Part shown: positions 9,355-16,067 of the stretch, in pieces
Layout: every line of letters begins with the position of its first letter
How positions within the stretch are numbered: position 1 is the first letter of the stretch
Assembly (NCBI GenBank): GCA_031276435.1
Contig: JAISNB010000011.1
Span: forward strand, 1 to 34,573
Origin: Burkholderiaceae bacterium
GTDB lineage: Bacteria > Pseudomonadota > Gammaproteobacteria > Burkholderiales > Burkholderiaceae_C
Direction of reading: 5' to 3'
DNA: 34,573 nt
Notes under the pieces: model-generated
Seen by the model: the letters and a program-made list of their open reading frames with translations, nothing else
Database searches by the model: none
What the model was told of the DNA's origin: nothing
Program-made: the position numbers and the translations under genes

Positions 9355-10842
9355 TTACTCGGAATCATCGGTGAACCAGTGTTCACGCGCCTTGAGGATG
9401 AGCGCGCTGGCCTCTTCCTGTGCCTGGCCCGTGATCTCGGTCAGTTCATCAACCGCCAGATCGGCCAGGTCATCGCGGGTTTTCACGCCAGCATCGGCCA
9501 GTTTTTCTATCAGTTCCGTGGTCAGTCCCTCAAGGCTGACCAGATCCTGCGAGACGGCACTGACTTTTTCCTCGCGCGCGATTTCCATGGTCAGCAATGC
9601 GTCCTTGGCGCGGGCGCGCAACTCGTTGACGGTTTCCTCGTCGAAGCCCTCGATGTCGAGCATCTCGTGCAAGGGCACGTAGGCCACTTCTTCAAGGTTG
9701 GTGAAGCCTTCGTTGATGAGGATGTCGGCAATCTCCTGATCCACATCGAGTTTTTCCATGAACAACTGGCGCACCGAGGTGGTTTCCTGCTCCTGTTTCT
9801 GGGCCGACTCCTCGGCGTCCATGATGTTGATCTTCCAGCCGGTCAGATCAGAGGCCAGGCGCACGTTCTGCCCGCCACGGCCAATGGCGATGGCCAGGTT
9901 TTCCTCGTCCACCACCACGTCCATGACGTGTTTTTCCTCGTCCACCACAATGGATTGCACATTCGCCGGGGCCAGCGCGCCAATGACAAACTGCGCCGGG
10001 TCTTCCGACCACAGCACGATGTCCACGCGCTCGCCAGCCAGTTCGTTGGTCACGGCGTTGACGCGCGTGCCGCGCACGCCCACACAGGTGCCGATGGGGT
10101 CGACCCGCTTGTCGTGCGAGACCACCGCGATCTTGGCGCGCGACCCGGGATCGCGCGCGCAGGATTTGATCTCCAGCAGCCCCTGCTCGATCTCTGGCAC
10201 CTCCTGGCGGAACAGCTCCACCATGAACTCGGGCGCCGAGCGCGACAGCAAAATGGGCGCGCCGCGCAAGGTCAGATCCACTTCCATGATCATGGCGCGC
10301 ACGCGGTCACCGCTGCGCAGGTTTTCCTTGGGAATCATCTCGCTGCGCTTGAGCCGGCCTTCCACGCGGCCCGCCTCCACAATGACGTCGCCCTTGTCCA
10401 TGCGCTTGACCGTGCCGCTGAAAATCTTCTCGCCCCGGCTCATGAAGTCGTTGAGCAGCATCTCGCGCTCGGCGTCGCGGATTTTTTGCAGGATCACCTG
10501 CTTGGCCGCCATCGCGCCAATGCGCCCGATGGGCACCGACTCCACCGGCTCCTCGATGTATTCATCCACCTCGATGTCGGGAATTTGCTCGCGCGCCTCG
10601 AACAGCAGGATCTCCTGATCGGGCAATTGCAGCCCCGCCTCGTCAGGCACCACGCGCCAGCGGCGAAACGTTTCGTACTCGCCCGTATCGCGGTCGACGG
10701 CCATGCGGATGTCCACATCGCCCGCGTACAGCTTCTTGGTCGCCTGCGCCAAAGCCGCTTCCACAGCGCCAATCACCACATCGCGCTCGACATTCTTGTC
10801 GCGCGAGATGGCGTCCACCAGCATCAACAATTCTCGATTCAT
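9355..10842 (-). CDS. nusA: Transcription termination/antitermination factor NusA
   Basis: 495 residues. NusA binds RNA polymerase and nascent RNA, modulates pausing, and stimulates intrinsic termination. The N-terminal domain begins MNRELLMLVDAISRDKNV, the usual start; an in-frame GTG four codons upstream (10854) is a less likely alternative. An S1 domain (SGTVKRMDKGDVIVEAG) is followed by KH1 (GVRGTRVNAVTNELAGERVD), KH2 (GRGGQNVRLASDLTGW) and two C-terminal acidic helix-hairpin repeats, so the proteobacterial architecture is complete. It lies between rimP and infB. Because NusA promotes intrinsic termination, the terminator in the operon leader could give feedback control; that link is inference. 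Confidence 0.97.
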   Translation of the reverse strand: MNRELLMLVDAISRDKNVERDVVIGAVEAALAQATKKLYAGDVDIRMAVDRDTGEYETFRRWRVVPDEAGLQLPDQEILLFEAREQIPDIEVDEYIEEPVESVPIGRIGAMAAKQVILQKIRDAEREMLLNDFMSRGEKIFSGTVKRMDKGDVIVEAGRVEGRLKRSEMIPKENLRSGDRVRAMIMEVDLTLRGAPILLSRSAPEFMVELFRQEVPEIEQGLLEIKSCARDPGSRAKIAVVSHDKRVDPIGTCVGVRGTRVNAVTNELAGERVDIVLWSEDPAQFVIGALAPANVQSIVVDEEKHVMDVVVDEENLAIAIGRGGQNVRLASDLTGWKINIMDAEESAQKQEQETTSVRQLFMEKLDVDQEIADILINEGFTNLEEVAYVPLHEMLDIEGFDEETVNELRARAKDALLTMEIAREEKVSAVSQDLVSLEGLTTELIEKLADAGVKTRDDLADLAVDELTEITGQAQEEASALILKAREHWFTDDSE

Positions 10843-10894
10843 CTTTTTTACCACTTCCGTGTATCTCTTGCGCCCTGTCCTCCGGGCGCGGCTT

Positions 10895-11563
10895 TCAGCC
10901 CTTTTGCAAAGTCGCCGCGTCGCGGCGGCCCTTGAAATTCACAACAGGCGCCAGCCGCGCCTCTTTCAACTCGTCCAACTCAAAATCCATGGCGTACTCG
11001 GGCGGCGGCGCGCGCCTGGCGCTCACCCGCTGCCCCGGCTTGACCCTGGGCGCGTCCTGCCAGACGATGCGCCAGCGGCTTGGCTGCTCGCTGCGGCGCA
11101 GCACGCCCCGGAATTTCTTGCGATTGGCCGCCACCTGCTGCTGCGGCGCGCCCGCCGCCACAGCCTGCGCGCTGGCGCCGCTGCCAACAGGGTCCTTGAG
11201 CGTGATGTCAATCACCTCGCCCAGAAAGCGTTCAAAATCCAGCGCGTGCCGCAAAGGCCGGTCAATGCCGGGCGAAGAAACCTCAAGCCGCCGGTAATCG
11301 ACGTTTTGCACTTCCAGCACGTACTGAAGCTGGCGCGTCACGCGCTCGCAATCGTCCACCGTGATGGCCATCGCCTCGGATTGCGGCGCGGCGGCGGCGG
11401 CGTCAGCGTCAGCCGCATCGGACGCGGGCGACCAGGGCCAGTCCACCGTCACGCGCAGCAGACCGCCAGCGGATCGTTCAACATCCACCAGATCGAGGCC
11501 GAGACCGCGCACGGTATCGCCAATCACCTGTTGCAAACTTGTTGCGCCAGCCAATGTCGCCAC
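10895..11563 (-). CDS. rimP: Ribosome maturation factor RimP
   Basis: The 222-residue protein is needed for late 30S assembly. Conserved blocks are LGLDLVDVE near the N-terminus and VSSPGIDRPLRHALDFERFLG in the middle, with the C-terminal Sm-like domain behind. It is longer than the 150-200 usual for the family because of two Ala-rich insertions, one around residues 46-63 (after the N-terminal strand) and one around 128-147. The start is a GTG at 11563, with GAGGG a few bases upstream. It is the first gene of the operon. The 5' leader holds an intrinsic terminator preceded by a good sigma70 promoter. Confidence 0.94.
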   Translation of the reverse strand: MATLAGATSLQQVIGDTVRGLGLDLVDVERSAGGLLRVTVDWPWSPASDAADADAAAAAPQSEAMAITVDDCERVTRQLQYVLEVQNVDYRRLEVSSPGIDRPLRHALDFERFLGEVIDITLKDPVGSGASAQAVAAGAPQQQVAANRKKFRGVLRRSEQPSRWRIVWQDAPRVKPGQRVSARRAPPPEYAMDFELDELKEARLAPVVNFKGRRDAATLQKG

Positions 11564-11590
11564 ATTCCCTCAGAAGTCAGCCCAAAACCC

Positions 11591-11623
11591 AAAAAAAATG
11601 GGCGGTTGGATACCCGCCCATTT
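11591..11623 (-). terminator. Intrinsic terminator in the rimP leader (attenuator candidate)
   Basis: A perfect 10-bp stem (11614-11623 with 11596-11605) encloses an 8-nt loop. Read in the direction of rimP, it is followed directly by a run of eight T (11598-11591). The element starts about 10 nt after the predicted transcription start and its U-tract ends 27 nt before the rimP GTG. It therefore lies inside the leader of the whole rimP-nusA-infB operon and not between operons. No gene is seen immediately upstream that would need terminating. Confidence 0.8.
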
Positions 11624-11639
11624 GGTCGTGAACCGTGCG

Positions 11640-11668
11640 ATTTTAGCACGCCAGCATGTCCTTGTCAC
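11640..11668 (-). promoter_or_regulatory. Sigma70 promoter of the rimP-typA operon
   Basis: On the minus strand, GTGACA (11668-11663; 5 of 6 matches to the -35 consensus) is followed after exactly 17 nt by TAAAAT (11645-11640; 5 of 6 to the -10). The expected start of transcription is near 11633, giving a leader of about 70 nt that contains the terminator hairpin. It sits in the gap shared with the divergent trhP gene. Confidence 0.7.
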
Positions 11669-11670
11669 CC

Positions 11671-11697
11671 GCTTTGCGGCGCGCGTTGCCGCAAAGC
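11671..11697. repeat. Perfect 10-bp inverted repeat between rimP and trhP
   Basis: GCTTTGCGGC (11671-11680) and its exact complement (11688-11697) flank a 7-nt spacer. There is no T-tract on either side, so it is not a terminator. It abuts the -35 of the rimP promoter and lies 40 bp before the trhP start. It could be an operator dyad or a hairpin in the trhP leader. Confidence 0.5.
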
Positions 11698-11736
11698 CGC
11701 CGCAATAGCCAGCCGCCGTTTGGGACAATTGGCCGC

Positions 11737-13182
11737 ATGAGTTTCAAAGCCCCTGAATTGCTGCTGCCCGCAGGCAGCCTGGAGAAAATGCGCGCGGCTT
11801 TTGATTTTGGCGCCGACGCGGTTTACGCCGGGCAGCCGCGCTACAGCCTGCGCGCGCGCAACAACGAATTCCGCCTGGAGCAGATTGCCGCTGGCATTGC
11901 CGAGGCGCACGCGCGCGGCAAGCGGTTTTTTGTGACCAGCAACCTGATTGCCCACAACGACAAGGTGCGCACCTGTCTGCGCGATCTGGCGCCTGTGGTG
12001 GCGCTGGGGCCTGACGCGCTCATCATGGCCGATGCAGGACTGATCATGCAGGTGCGCGAGCAATGGCCGCATGTGCCGGTGCACCTATCGGTGCAGGCCA
12101 ACACCACCAACTGGGCTGCGGTCAAGTTCTGGCAGCGCGCGGGGCTGAGCCGCATCATTCTCTCGCGCGAGCTGAGCCTGGCCGAAGTGGCGCAAATCCG
12201 CCAGGAATGCCCGGACATCGAGTTGGAAGTGTTTGTGCACGGCGCGCTGTGCATCGCCTATTCGGGCCGCTGCCTGCTCAGCGGCTACTTCAACCGGCGC
12301 GATTCCAACCAGGGCACTTGCACCAACGCCTGCCGCTGGAATTACAAGACGCAATGCGCCAGCGCAGACCCCAACACCGGCGATGCCCTGGCCCGATTCG
12401 CCGCCGCTCAAGATGCCGCTTGCGCCGCCGGGCCGGGCGAGGGCGCGCGGCAAAATCCGGCGGCCTGCGGCGACGGCCAGCGCCACCGGGCCGCTGATGC
12501 GGTGTACCTGATCGAGGAAGAAGGCCGTCCGGGCCAGTGGATGCCCATCATGGAAGACGAGCACGGCACCTACATCATGAACAGCCGCGATTTGCGCGCC
12601 GTGGAACTGGTGGAAAAACTGGTGCACATTGGCGTGGATTCGCTCAAGATCGAAGGGCGCACCAAAAGCCTGTACTACGTGGCGCGTACCGCGCAAACGT
12701 ACCGCCGCGCCATCGACGACGCCGTGGCGGGGCGGCCATTTGACCCCGCGCTCATCACCGAACTGGAAGGGCTGGCCAATCGCGGCTATACATCGGGCTT
12801 TCTGGAACGCCGTCCGGCGCAGGATTACCAGAACTACGAAACCGGCCACTCCGTGGCGCAGCGCAGCCAGTTTGTGGGCCAGGTGCGCGCCGTGCAAGAG
12901 GGCGGCTGGGCTGAAGTGGAAACCAAAAACCGCTTTGCCGTGGGCGATACGCTGGAAATCATTCACCCCGGCGGCAACCGCACCATCACGCTGGGGGCCA
13001 TGAAAGACGCTGCCGGTCAGGCCATTGAGGTGGCCCTGGGCAACCCCATGCGCGTGTGGATTGCGCTGGGTGGCGGCCCTGCCGATGGCGCGCTGATTGC
13101 GCGGCTGCTGCCGCCACCTGCGCGGCCAGCACAAGACAAGGCCGATTCGCATCCGCCGTTGCCGCGCCCGCAAGGCGTTTGA
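11737..13182 (+). CDS. trhP: tRNA 5-hydroxyuridine(34) synthase TrhP (YegQ), peptidase U32 family
   Basis: The 481-residue protein closely resembles E. coli YegQ/TrhP in motif order. That protein forms 5-hydroxyuridine at the wobble position of some tRNAs, using prephenate. Visible blocks are PELLLPAGSLEKMRAAFDFG, ADAVYAGQPRYSLRARNNEF, and HLSVQANTTNWAAVKFWQ. Four conserved cysteines (172, 179, 195, 199) lie in the segment GALCIAYSGRCLLSG through GTCTNACRW, probably iron-sulfur ligands. An Ala/Gly-rich insertion of about 50 residues (about 206-255) precedes YLIEEEGRPG and is not typical of the family. The C-terminal beta domain ends in a Pro-rich tail. The ATG at 11737 aligns with the family start; only a weak ribosome site is seen. 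It is divergent from rimP. Confidence 0.93.
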   Translation: MSFKAPELLLPAGSLEKMRAAFDFGADAVYAGQPRYSLRARNNEFRLEQIAAGIAEAHARGKRFFVTSNLIAHNDKVRTCLRDLAPVVALGPDALIMADAGLIMQVREQWPHVPVHLSVQANTTNWAAVKFWQRAGLSRIILSRELSLAEVAQIRQECPDIELEVFVHGALCIAYSGRCLLSGYFNRRDSNQGTCTNACRWNYKTQCASADPNTGDALARFAAAQDAACAAGPGEGARQNPAACGDGQRHRAADAVYLIEEEGRPGQWMPIMEDEHGTYIMNSRDLRAVELVEKLVHIGVDSLKIEGRTKSLYYVARTAQTYRRAIDDAVAGRPFDPALITELEGLANRGYTSGFLERRPAQDYQNYETGHSVAQRSQFVGQVRAVQEGGWAEVETKNRFAVGDTLEIIHPGGNRTITLGAMKDAAGQAIEVALGNPMRVWIALGGGPADGALIARLLPPPARPAQDKADSHPPLPRPQGV

Positions 13183-13202
13183 CCGCGCAGCGCGGCAAAA
13201 GC

Positions 13203-13240
13203 AAAAAAGCGCGCCACCCTACCATAAAGGCACGCGCGTT
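13203..13240 (-). terminator. Weak terminator after the DUF2059 gene
   Basis: Read on the minus strand, a six-pair GC stem (13237-13232 with 13214-13209, one G-U pair) and a long loop are followed by six T (13208-13203). It lies between the convergent ends of the DUF2059 gene and trhP. The short stem and 17-nt loop make it a marginal call. Confidence 0.4.
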
Positions 13241-13259
13241 CTGGGACGTTACGCGGCGG

Positions 13260-13784
13260 TCACTCGTTTTTGCCCAGGTTTTTGCGCAGGCTTTCGCGCA
13301 TCGCCGCCTGCATCTGCTGGATGAGGCTTGGTATGCGTTGCTGCGTCACATCCACGCTTTTTGCCATCAACGCGGGCATTTTGCTGGTCGTGGACTGGCC
13401 GACCGGGCTTTCGTAGAAGGCGATCAAGCCGTCCACCTCTTCTTGCGTGAGCACCTCGCGGTAGACCTTGAAAAGGTCTGGCTTGAGCGCGTCCCACGAA
13501 AACTCTTTCTGGACGATCTCGCTGTATTGTTTGAGGAAGTCATTGGTAACGGCATCGATTTGGGATTTTTTATCCTCGCTCAAGTTCGCTTCTTCCAGCA
13601 TCTGCGCCATCATGTTTTTCAGCATGGGTTCAATTTGCACAATCATGTCCTTCATCAGCTTTTCGGTCTGGGTAACGGCCAGCAGGCGCTCCAGCGATGC
13701 GTCGCTGGGCGGTGCGGCATGGGCCATCATGGGACAGGCGATCAGGCCGAGCAGCAGCAGGCAGGTAGAGGCAATCTTCTTCAT
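13260..13784 (-). CDS. DUF2059 domain-containing exported protein
   Basis: A 174-residue protein with a clear Sec signal peptide (MKKIASTCLLLLGLIACPMMAHA, probable cleavage after the second Ala of AHA). A Cys is present in the hydrophobic stretch, but the end looks like a signal peptidase I site. The mature part is helical, with KLMKDMIVQIEPMLKNMM and the DUF2059 core LTQEEVDGLIAFYESPVGQSTTSKMPALM. The family is periplasmic and of unknown function. The ATG at 13784 has GGAGA 6-7 nt upstream. The gene faces trhP at its 3' end and is divergent from metQ. Confidence 0.88.
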   Translation of the reverse strand: MKKIASTCLLLLGLIACPMMAHAAPPSDASLERLLAVTQTEKLMKDMIVQIEPMLKNMMAQMLEEANLSEDKKSQIDAVTNDFLKQYSEIVQKEFSWDALKPDLFKVYREVLTQEEVDGLIAFYESPVGQSTTSKMPALMAKSVDVTQQRIPSLIQQMQAAMRESLRKNLGKNE

Positions 13785-13834
13785 GCAAATTCTCCGTGTG
13801 TTGGGTTGGATGGTTGGGGCGCTTTCAGCACGCA

Positions 13835-13854
13835 TGCCGCAACGCCTTGCGGCA
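13835..13854. repeat. Short perfect inverted repeat between DUF2059 gene and metQ
   Basis: TGCCGCAA, a four-base spacer CGCC, then TTGCGGCA. It is an eight-pair dyad with no T-tract in the 239-bp divergent gap (13785-14023). It may be a binding site or mRNA hairpin. No riboswitch pattern or convincing promoter was found in the rest of this gap. Confidence 0.4.
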
Positions 13855-14023
13855 GTGTAACCGCGCCCGTTCGGGCGGCAGCCTGCCAGGCCAGCCGGGC
13901 ATGTGCATATTTCCATTTTGTCGAAGCGCGGACGCGCAACCGGCCTATCATTGGCCGCACTGCCAGACGGGCGCTGTGTCGACACGGGGCGCTGTCTGCA
14001 TCATCAACACACAGGAGAAATGC

Positions 14024-14830
14024 ATGAAACTGTCCAGGAAATTTGTCCAAGCGACCCTGATGGCGCTGGCCCTGTCGGGCGCCAGCGGCACGTGGGCGCA
14101 AAACTTGAGCGTGCTGAAGGTGGCGGCCACGGCTGTGCCGCACGCGGAAATCCTCAATTTCGTCAAACCCAAGCTCAAGGCCGAAGGCGTTGATTTGCAG
14201 GTGGTGGAGTTTTCCGACTACGTGCAGCCCAACCTGGCGGTGGCCGACAAGCAGCTTGATGCCAACTTCTTCCAGCACAAGCCGTATCTGGACAGCTTCG
14301 TCAAGGAGCGCAAGGTCGATCTGGTGCTGGTGCCCAATGGCGGCATTCACATCGAACCTTTTGGCGCTTATTCCAAAAAGATCAAGCGGCTGGACGATCT
14401 GAAATCCGGCTCGCGCGTGGCCATTCCCAACGATCCCACCAACGGTGGCCGCGCCTTGTTGCTGCTGCAGGCGCACGGCGCGATCAAGCTGAAGAAAGAC
14501 GCAGGCCTGGAAGCGACGGTCAAGGACATTGTGGAAAACCCCAAGAAGCTCAAGTTTTCCGAGCTGGAAGCGCCGCAATTGCCGCGCGCTCTGGACGATG
14601 TGGATGTGGCGCTGATCAACACCAATTACGCCCTGCAAGCTGGCCTGAACCCCACCAAGGACGCGCTGGTGATCGAAGGCAAGGATTCGCCCTACGTGAA
14701 TGTGCTGGCGGCGCGCTCGGACAACGCGGCTTCCGATGCCGTGACCAAGCTGGCCCAGGCACTGCGCACGCCCGAGGTCAAGGACTTCCTGTCGCAAAAG
14801 TACAAGGGGGCCGTCGTTCCGGCGTTTTGA
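14024..14830 (+). CDS. metQ: MetQ/NlpA family methionine-type ABC transporter substrate-binding protein
   Basis: The 268-residue protein starts at ATG 14024 with CAGGAG about 8 nt upstream. A signal peptide (LMALALSGASGTWAQ) has no lipobox cysteine, so the mature protein is likely a soluble periplasmic binder and not a lipoprotein as in E. coli. Family blocks include VAATAVPHAEILNFVKP, QLDANFFQHKPYLD, IHIEPFGAYSKKIK, and VAIPNDPTNGGRALLLLQ. The family binds D- or L-methionine or related ligands and passes them to MetNI. Neither metN nor metI is next to it in this window, so it is an orphan here. A strong bidirectional terminator follows. Confidence 0.92.
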   Translation: MKLSRKFVQATLMALALSGASGTWAQNLSVLKVAATAVPHAEILNFVKPKLKAEGVDLQVVEFSDYVQPNLAVADKQLDANFFQHKPYLDSFVKERKVDLVLVPNGGIHIEPFGAYSKKIKRLDDLKSGSRVAIPNDPTNGGRALLLLQAHGAIKLKKDAGLEATVKDIVENPKKLKFSELEAPQLPRALDDVDVALINTNYALQAGLNPTKDALVIEGKDSPYVNVLAARSDNAASDAVTKLAQALRTPEVKDFLSQKYKGAVVPAF

Positions 14831-14902
14831 TGGCGCGGCGCGCCGCTCCGCGCGCAGCTTGCGCTTGTTGCAGGCCAGCGGCGGCGGCAGCGGACGCAAA
14901 AG

Positions 14903-14941
14903 AAAACGGACTACAGTTTTTGTGGCTGTAGTCCGTTTTTT
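14903..14941. terminator. Bidirectional terminator between metQ and tRNA-Pro
   Basis: A perfect 14-bp stem (14903-14916 with 14926-14939) encloses a 9-nt loop. It has a T-run on the plus side (14936-14941) and A-run on the other side, so it can terminate transcription from metQ and from the convergent tRNA gene. Confidence 0.9.
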
Positions 14942-14943
14942 GT

Positions 14944-15020
14944 TGGTCGGCGTGGCGGGATTCGAACTCGCGACCCCTTGCACCCCATGCAAGTGCGCTA
15001 CCAGGCTGCGCTACACGCCG
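14944..15020 (-). tRNA. tRNA-Pro (anticodon GGG)
   Basis: 77 nt including an encoded CCA (14946-14944). The acceptor stem CGGCGTG pairs fully with CACGCCG. The D-arm GCGCAGCCTGGTAGCGC and the T-arm with GTTCGAATCCC are canonical. The anticodon loop ATGGGGT places GGG at positions 34-36, reading CCC and CCU codons. A TATAAT box lies 12 nt upstream and the terminator 3 nt downstream, so it is a single-gene unit. Confidence 0.98.
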
Positions 15021-15031
15021 GAAAGCTGGCG

Positions 15032-15037
15032 ATTATA
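15032..15037 (-). promoter_or_regulatory. -10 box of the tRNA-Pro promoter, overlapping the merR stop codon
   Basis: A perfect TATAAT on the minus strand ends 11 nt before the tRNA 5' end, as expected for a stable RNA promoter. Its first bases contain the TAA stop of merR (15035-15033). A good -35 at 16-18 nt spacing is not obvious. Confidence 0.65.
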
Positions 15038-15515
15038 GCGCGCCACGGCCCCGGCTGGTCGTTACCTGAAAGCTGAGCAGCTCGCGGATTTCGCGCAATT
15101 CGCGCGCCAGGCTGTCCCATTTCAAAAGCCTGTTGCTGCCGCCTTGCGCGGCGGCAGTGGCGGCTTTGTTGGCATCGACTGCGGGTGGTTTTGCTGGCGC
15201 TGGCGGCGCGCCAGCCAGCGGCGCTTCTTGCGGTTGGTCAGCGTCTTTGTCTTGCTGCTGCGCCATCTCTTGCAATTGCTGGCGCGCGCCGCTGATGGTA
15301 AAGCCCTGGTCGTACAACAGTTCGCGGATGCGGCGGATCATCAAGACCTCGTGGTGCTGGTAATACCTGCGGTTGCCGCGGCGCTTCATGGGACGCAACT
15401 GGGTGAATTCTTGCTCCCAATAGCGCAGCACGTGCGGTTTGACGCCACACAACTCGCCCACCTCACCGATGGTGAAGTAGCGTTTGGCGGGTATGGCGGG
15501 CAAAGTGTTTCCCAT
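15033..15515 (-). CDS. MerR family transcriptional regulator
   Basis: The 160-residue protein has an N-terminal winged helix (about 12-80): FTIGEVGELCGVKPHVLRYW, then the wing with RRGNRRYY, then IRRIRELLYDQGFTISGARQ. This subgroup (often annotated as MerR) lacks the effector cysteines of metal sensors. The region 81-135 is Gln/Ala/Pro-rich, followed by a short helical tail. It is commonly found just after ihfA in Burkholderiales, as here, but its target is not known to me. The ATG at 15515 is chosen because the conserved sequence starts soon after; the ribosome site is weak. The gap to ihfA (15516-15706) holds no other gene I can support. Confidence 0.9.
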   Translation of the reverse strand: MGNTLPAIPAKRYFTIGEVGELCGVKPHVLRYWEQEFTQLRPMKRRGNRRYYQHHEVLMIRRIRELLYDQGFTISGARQQLQEMAQQQDKDADQPQEAPLAGAPPAPAKPPAVDANKAATAAAQGGSNRLLKWDSLARELREIRELLSFQVTTSRGRGAL

Positions 15516-15706
15516 GCAGATCAACGTCTTACGCGCGAAAGATGCTAGGTTACCGCAAGTTTTGGCGCCGCGCCACTGCATGGGCGCGCGCCGGTCGCTT
15601 CAGCGCAACCATCGCCGCTTCCGGGACTTGTTCGATGCTTTTTGCGCTTGTGACAAGGCGCGCTTTGCAGGCGCTGGCCGAGCGGGCGGGTGGGGCGGGC
15701 ATCCGA

Positions 15707-16030
15707 TCAGCGCGCGCTGCCCTGGATTTGGTCTTTGAGTTTCTGGCTGGCGTGGAAGGTGACCACGCGCCGCTCGGCAATGGGGATCATCTCGCCCGTG
15801 CGCGGGTTGCGCCCCGGGCGCAGCGCCTTGAGGCGAATCTGGAAGTTGCCAAATCCGGCGATCTTGACGTCTTCGCCCGCGATCAGGCGCTGGCTGATGA
15901 GGTCGAAGAACGCGTCAATCATGTCTTTGGATTCACGCTTGTTCAGCCCGATCTGCTCGAACAGCAGGTCGGCCAGTTGCGCCTTGGTCAAGGCGGGTGT
16001 TTCAAGGCTGTCAACGGATAGCTCGAACAT
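15707..16030 (-). CDS. ihfA: Integration host factor subunit alpha
   Basis: 107 residues of the HU/IHF fold. With the beta subunit it bends DNA at specific sites. Visible are LTKAQLADLLFEQIGLNKRE at the N-terminus, then KIAGFGNFQIR and the DNA-clamping arm RPGRNPRTGEMIPI. The ATG at 16030 has AGGAG about 7 nt upstream. It follows pheT by 37 bp, the standard arrangement in proteobacteria. Confidence 0.96.
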   Translation of the reverse strand: MFELSVDSLETPALTKAQLADLLFEQIGLNKRESKDMIDAFFDLISQRLIAGEDVKIAGFGNFQIRLKALRPGRNPRTGEMIPIAERRVVTFHASQKLKDQIQGSAR

Positions 16031-16067
16031 TTTTCTGCTCCTTCCAGATGCGTGGCCGCGGCGCCGT

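Noticed and set aside
11577..11621. 14-codon ORF (MGGYPTAHFFWVLG) overlapping the rimP leader hairpin
   Set aside because: No ribosome site and its start lies in the terminator stem about 12 nt from the predicted transcript start; most likely a by-product of the hairpin sequence.
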